A stretch of DNA of 8,937 nt, from positions 1 to 8,937 of the forward strand of contig JBDSTZ010000394.1 of the NCBI GenBank assembly GCA_039927975.1, written 5' to 3'. This document shows, one piece after another, positions 6,932 through 8,937 of this stretch. Every line of letters begins with the position of its first letter. Position 1 is the first letter of the stretch. Under the pieces are notes generated by a model. That model searched no databases, was not told the DNA's origin, and saw nothing but the letters and a program-made list of their open reading frames with translations. The position numbers and the translations under genes were made by a program. This DNA comes from JBDSTZ01 sp039927975. GTDB taxonomy: Bacteria > Pseudomonadota > Gammaproteobacteria > Burkholderiales > Burkholderiaceae_D.

Positions 6932-7548
6932 AACTGCATGAACCGCAGTGCCCATCGCTGGCCATGCCCGAACGGCTGGTGCGTTACGCCGAGGCGAGCA
7001 TGCCAACCCGTTTGGGCGACTTCCGCCTGGTGATCTATCGTACCGAGAGCGGGTTGGAGCCGATCGCCATCGTCGAGGGCGACCCGGCCGGCGAGGGCAC
7101 GCTGGCGCGGGTGCATTCCGAGTGCTGGACCGGCGAAGTGCTGGGCAGTCTGCGCTGCGATTGCCGCGAGCAGCTCGAAGCCTCGCTGGAGGCGATCCGC
7201 GCGCGCGGTCGCGGCGTGGTGGTCTACCTGCGCCAGGAAGGGCGCGGCATCGGGCTGGGCAACAAGGTGCGCGCCTACGGCTTGCAGGATGGCGGCGCCG
7301 ACACGGTCGACGCCAACCTGATGCTCGGCTTTCCGGACGATATGCGCACCTACGAAGTCGCCGCGGCGATTCTCGACGACCTGCGCGTGCGTTCAGTGGA
7401 GCTGATGACGAACAATCCGCGCAAGCTGGCCGCGCTCGAAGCGCTGGGCATCCACGTGATCCAGCGCTTGCCACACTGGAGCGCGGACCACGAGCACAAT
7501 CACGGGTATCTGCAAGTCAAGCGCGCGCGCCAGGGGCATCTGCCCTGA
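6928..7548 (+). CDS. ribA: GTP cyclohydrolase II, stand-alone, ToxB-like by context (206 aa)
   Basis: The enzyme opens GTP, releasing formate and pyrophosphate, to give 2,5-diamino-6-ribosylamino-pyrimidinone 5'-phosphate. The start is ATG 6928, overlapping the previous stop as ATGA, with AAGGA at 6916-6920. Aligned by eye to the E. coli enzyme with an offset of 12, all key residues are present: zinc ligands C66, C77 and C79 in HSECWTG and SLRCDC, the RQEGRGIGLGNK loop at 102-113, Y117, D138 and R140, and TNNP at 161-164. About 12 extra residues lie at the N-terminus. There is no fused RibB domain. The gene closes a five-gene operon that has no other riboflavin genes and no visible FMN riboswitch, so it more likely feeds a special product, as ToxB does for toxoflavin, than housekeeping riboflavin. 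A spare riboflavin copy is the alternative. Confidence 0.93.
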   Translation: MKLHEPQCPSLAMPERLVRYAEASMPTRLGDFRLVIYRTESGLEPIAIVEGDPAGEGTLARVHSECWTGEVLGSLRCDCREQLEASLEAIRARGRGVVVYLRQEGRGIGLGNKVRAYGLQDGGADTVDANLMLGFPDDMRTYEVAAAILDDLRVRSVELMTNNPRKLAALEALGIHVIQRLPHWSADHEHNHGYLQVKRARQGHLP

Positions 7549-7553
7549 CGCGC
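7525..7553. terminator. Strong hairpin over the GTP cyclohydrolase stop codon
   Basis: GCGCG (7525-7529) and CAGGG (7531-7535) pair with CCCTG (7543-7547) and CGCGC (7549-7553). This makes ten pairs with one C-A mismatch and a seven-base loop. The hairpin straddles the TGA stop at 7546-7548 and sits at the convergent end of two transcripts. There is no T-run on either strand, so it is not a classical intrinsic terminator. It may mark the 3' end by another route, or be chance in GC-rich sequence. Confidence 0.3.
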
Positions 7554-7565
7554 GGGTGTGGCGAC

Positions 7566-7982
7566 TTAGAGGAACTGCTCGTTGCCGACCATGCCGATCT
7601 GGCGCACGCCGGCGCGCTGGGCGGCGGCCATCACGGCGGCCACGTAGCGGTAGGGCGCCAGCTTGTTGGCGCGCACCTGCAGCTGCGACGGATCCTTGGC
7701 GGCGGCCAGCGCGGCCAGCTTGGCTTCGAGGCCGGCGCGGTCACCCACGGCCTCGCCATTCCACGACAGGGCGCCGTCGAAATCCACTTCGAGATTGACC
7801 ACGGCCGGCTTGACCGTTGACGTGCTCACCGTCGGCATGTCGAGGCTGATGGCGTGGTTCTGGCGGGGGATGGTGATGATGAGCATGATGATCAGGACCA
7901 GCATGACGTCGATCAGCGGCGTCATGTTCAGCTCCATCATCGGTTCCATGCTCGGTGCGGCTGCTGCGGCTTGCGTGCTCAT
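7566..7982 (-). CDS. exbD: ExbD/TolR family biopolymer transport protein (138 aa)
   Basis: ExbD proteins form, with ExbB, a proton-driven inner-membrane motor that energises TonB or related systems. The start ATG at 7982 is preceded by AGGGGG at 7992-7987. An Ala-rich cytoplasmic tail (1-16) is followed by MELNMTPLIDVMLVLIIM and one membrane segment at about 22-38. This contains the family's essential Asp at D25 in TPLIDV. The periplasmic domain follows, with the typical ISLDMP and a C-terminal strand region ending near residue 138. Length is normal. No exbB or tonB is seen on either side: the next gene is a DUF1697 protein, 124 bases away. It is convergent with the cyclohydrolase operon and probably unrelated to it. 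It may be an extra ExbD paralogue that pairs with a complex encoded elsewhere. Confidence 0.9.
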   Translation of the reverse strand: MSTQAAAAAPSMEPMMELNMTPLIDVMLVLIIMLIITIPRQNHAISLDMPTVSTSTVKPAVVNLEVDFDGALSWNGEAVGDRAGLEAKLAALAAAKDPSQLQVRANKLAPYRYVAAVMAAAQRAGVRQIGMVGNEQFL

Positions 7983-8057
7983 ATTGCCCCCTATTGTTGT
8001 TGGTGCGGCGAGAGATCAACGGTGCGGCCAGGTGCCGATGCTTGTCGGCACGATTCG

Positions 8058-8086
8058 ATCATAGACGTAAAGACGGCGCCTCGCCA
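8058..8086 (-). promoter_or_regulatory. Candidate sigma-70 promoter for exbD
   Basis: On the minus strand TATGAT at 8063-8058 is one base from the consensus -10. It is preceded by a 17-base spacer and a weak -35-like TGGCGA at 8086-8081. It lies in the 124-base gap upstream of exbD and would give a leader of roughly 70 bases. The -35 matches only half the consensus. Confidence 0.3.
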
Positions 8087-8106
8087 CACATTTTGCGGGC
8101 GGGCTT

Positions 8107-8646
8107 TCAGGCGTGTTTTTTTACCAGCCGGCACACTGTGTTCCAGGCGCGGGTGCTGGCGGGGAGACCGAAGCTGCGCTCGGCAAAAGCGTTCGGGCTG
8201 CCAGGGCTGCTGCCCATTTTGAGCGACACCGAGAGCATTTCGCCGGCGGTGTATTCGATCGCCCGCACGTCCTGTTTGGCGCTGGCCATGGGCAGGCCGT
8301 CGGCGAGTGCGAAGCGGGCGTCGAGGAAGGTGATGCAGCGTTCGTAGACCGTGGCGGGATCGACATCGGCGAAGGGATCGCGGCGCACCAGGCCGGCCAG
8401 GTAGTCGAGCGGGCGCAGGAAGGCCGGCTCGCCGAATTGACTGGCCGCTTCCAGTTGCGCGCAAGCGGCGGCCAGCACCTTTTTCGCCTTGACCGGCGTG
8501 GCGGCCTCGAAGACCAGCGTGCCGTTGGTGAGGAAGGACGCGGCCGTGGTGGCGCCGGCCGCGAGGAAGGCGCCTTCGAATGTCGTGCGGTCCGGCGCCG
8601 GCGGGCGACCCAGATTGAGGTTGCGAAAAAAGGCGGCGAATTTCAT
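8107..8646 (-). CDS. DUF1697 family protein, divergent member (179 aa)
   Basis: The start MKFAAFFRNLNLGRP resembles the family's usual beginning (a strand, then LRGINVGG). The middle keeps the FLTNGTLVFEA strand in place of the common YIQSGNVVF, and the end keeps STRAWNTVCRL, equivalent to the usual ATtRNWNTv. The conserved Gly/Lys residues of the N-terminal loop are replaced by RPPAP, so this is a divergent subfamily. Length is normal. DUF1697 proteins are soluble and of unknown function. No Shine-Dalgarno sequence is visible before ATG 8646, and the previous gene on this strand stops only 27 bases upstream, so the two may be co-transcribed and translation may rely on the upstream gene. There is no evident link to the cyclohydrolase operon. 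Confidence 0.75.
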   Translation of the reverse strand: MKFAAFFRNLNLGRPPAPDRTTFEGAFLAAGATTAASFLTNGTLVFEAATPVKAKKVLAAACAQLEAASQFGEPAFLRPLDYLAGLVRRDPFADVDPATVYERCITFLDARFALADGLPMASAKQDVRAIEYTAGEMLSVSLKMGSSPGSPNAFAERSFGLPASTRAWNTVCRLVKKHA

Positions 8647-8673
8647 GACGGGGAAGGGCGCCGGCGCGAGCGA

Positions 8674-8937
8674 CTACTTGACCAGTCGATCTTCGATGCG
8701 CCGGTCGGGCACCAGCCAGATCAGCGCGACGATGGCGTAGAAACTGAAGCCGAACCAGGGGTGCACGAAGGCCATTCCGACGCCAAGTGGATACAGCAGC
8801 AGCGACAGCGCGCCCTTGCGGTCCTTGCCGATCGCTTCGGCGAGTACCTTGTTGCCGCCGTGGTAGTGCGTCAGGCAGCGCACCAGGATGAAATAGGCGA
8901 CCGCGCACATGAACAGCACCACGCCGTAGGCGGCGAC
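8674..8937 (-). CDS. TMEM175 (DUF1211)-like membrane protein, C-terminal part
   Basis: The frame is open to the window edge, and the visible 87 residues end at a TAG at 8674-8676; a GTG at 8922 need not be the start. Two hydrophobic stretches are visible: a membrane segment near the edge (VVLFMCAVAYFILVRCL) and a second through PWFGFSFYAIVALIWLVP. Between them are HYHGGNKVLAEAIGKD and RKGALSLLLYPLGVGMAFV. The RKG.LSL..Y pattern, the FV.PW segment and the terminal WL.PDRRIE are typical of the last helices of bacterial TMEM175-type proteins, of which some are potassium channels. The N-terminal half, with the pore-lining helix, lies outside the window, so function and completeness cannot be judged. 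The DUF1697 gene follows 27 bases downstream. Confidence 0.7.
   Translation of the reverse strand, partial: VAAYGVVLFMCAVAYFILVRCLTHYHGGNKVLAEAIGKDRKGALSLLLYPLGVGMAFVHPWFGFSFYAIVALIWLVPDRRIEDRLVK

Noticed and set aside
6080..7474. A 464-codon minus-strand frame opposite DUF3891 and GTP cyclohydrolase II
   Set aside because: It spans two well-supported genes and is Arg/Pro/Ala-rich with no domain.
7991..8908. A 305-codon minus-strand frame overlapping DUF1697 and the TMEM175-like end
   Set aside because: It is a shifted frame of the same strand; the two recognised families lie in other frames and account for the region.
1..8937. CRISPR array, tRNA or rRNA genes, insertion sequence or attachment site
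   Set aside because: No regularly spaced repeats, cloverleaf-like sequence, rRNA-like sequence, transposase frame or flanking direct repeats were seen on either strand.

Overview
The window is GC-rich (about two thirds by eye), with densely packed genes, ATGA/GTGA gene overlaps and GC-ending codons throughout. Together with the ExbD, TMEM175-like and DUF1697 genes at the right end, this suggests a proteobacterium, most likely Burkholderiales and perhaps Oxalobacteraceae (Massilia/Duganella type). No marker gene is present, so this placement is inference.

Left part (1-2858). The tail of an unrecognised gene ends at 192. After a 215-base gap without a visible gene comes a 663-residue beta-propeller (WD40-like) protein at 408-2399. 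A small antibiotic-biosynthesis-monooxygenase (ABM) fold protein, 2496-2858, lies convergent to it on the minus strand.

Centre (2947-7548). Five plus-strand genes form a very tight operon: an NAD(P)H-dependent FMN reductase-like flavoprotein, a formylglycine-generating-enzyme (SUMF1) family protein, a 568-residue WD40 protein, a DUF3891 protein and a stand-alone GTP cyclohydrolase II. The last three junctions are 4-base overlaps. GTP cyclohydrolase II, a WD-repeat protein and a SUMF1-family protein are the families of ToxB, ToxC and ToxD of the toxoflavin (7-azapteridine) pathway described in Burkholderia glumae and Pseudomonas protegens. The methyltransferase (ToxA) and deaminase/reductase (ToxE) are absent from the window; a flavin reductase and a DUF3891 protein occur instead. 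My main inference is a variant pathway that diverts a GTP-derived pyrimidine, possibly with housekeeping RibD activity, into an azapteridine-like or other nitrogen-rich heterocycle. The ABM protein and the second propeller are possible accessory members.

Right part (7566-8937). Three minus-strand genes look like ordinary chromosome: an ExbD/TolR protein without a visible ExbB partner, a divergent DUF1697 protein, and the C-terminal part of a TMEM175 (DUF1211)-type membrane protein that runs off the window. The operon and exbD converge, with 17 bases between their stop codons and a strong hairpin across the GTP cyclohydrolase stop.
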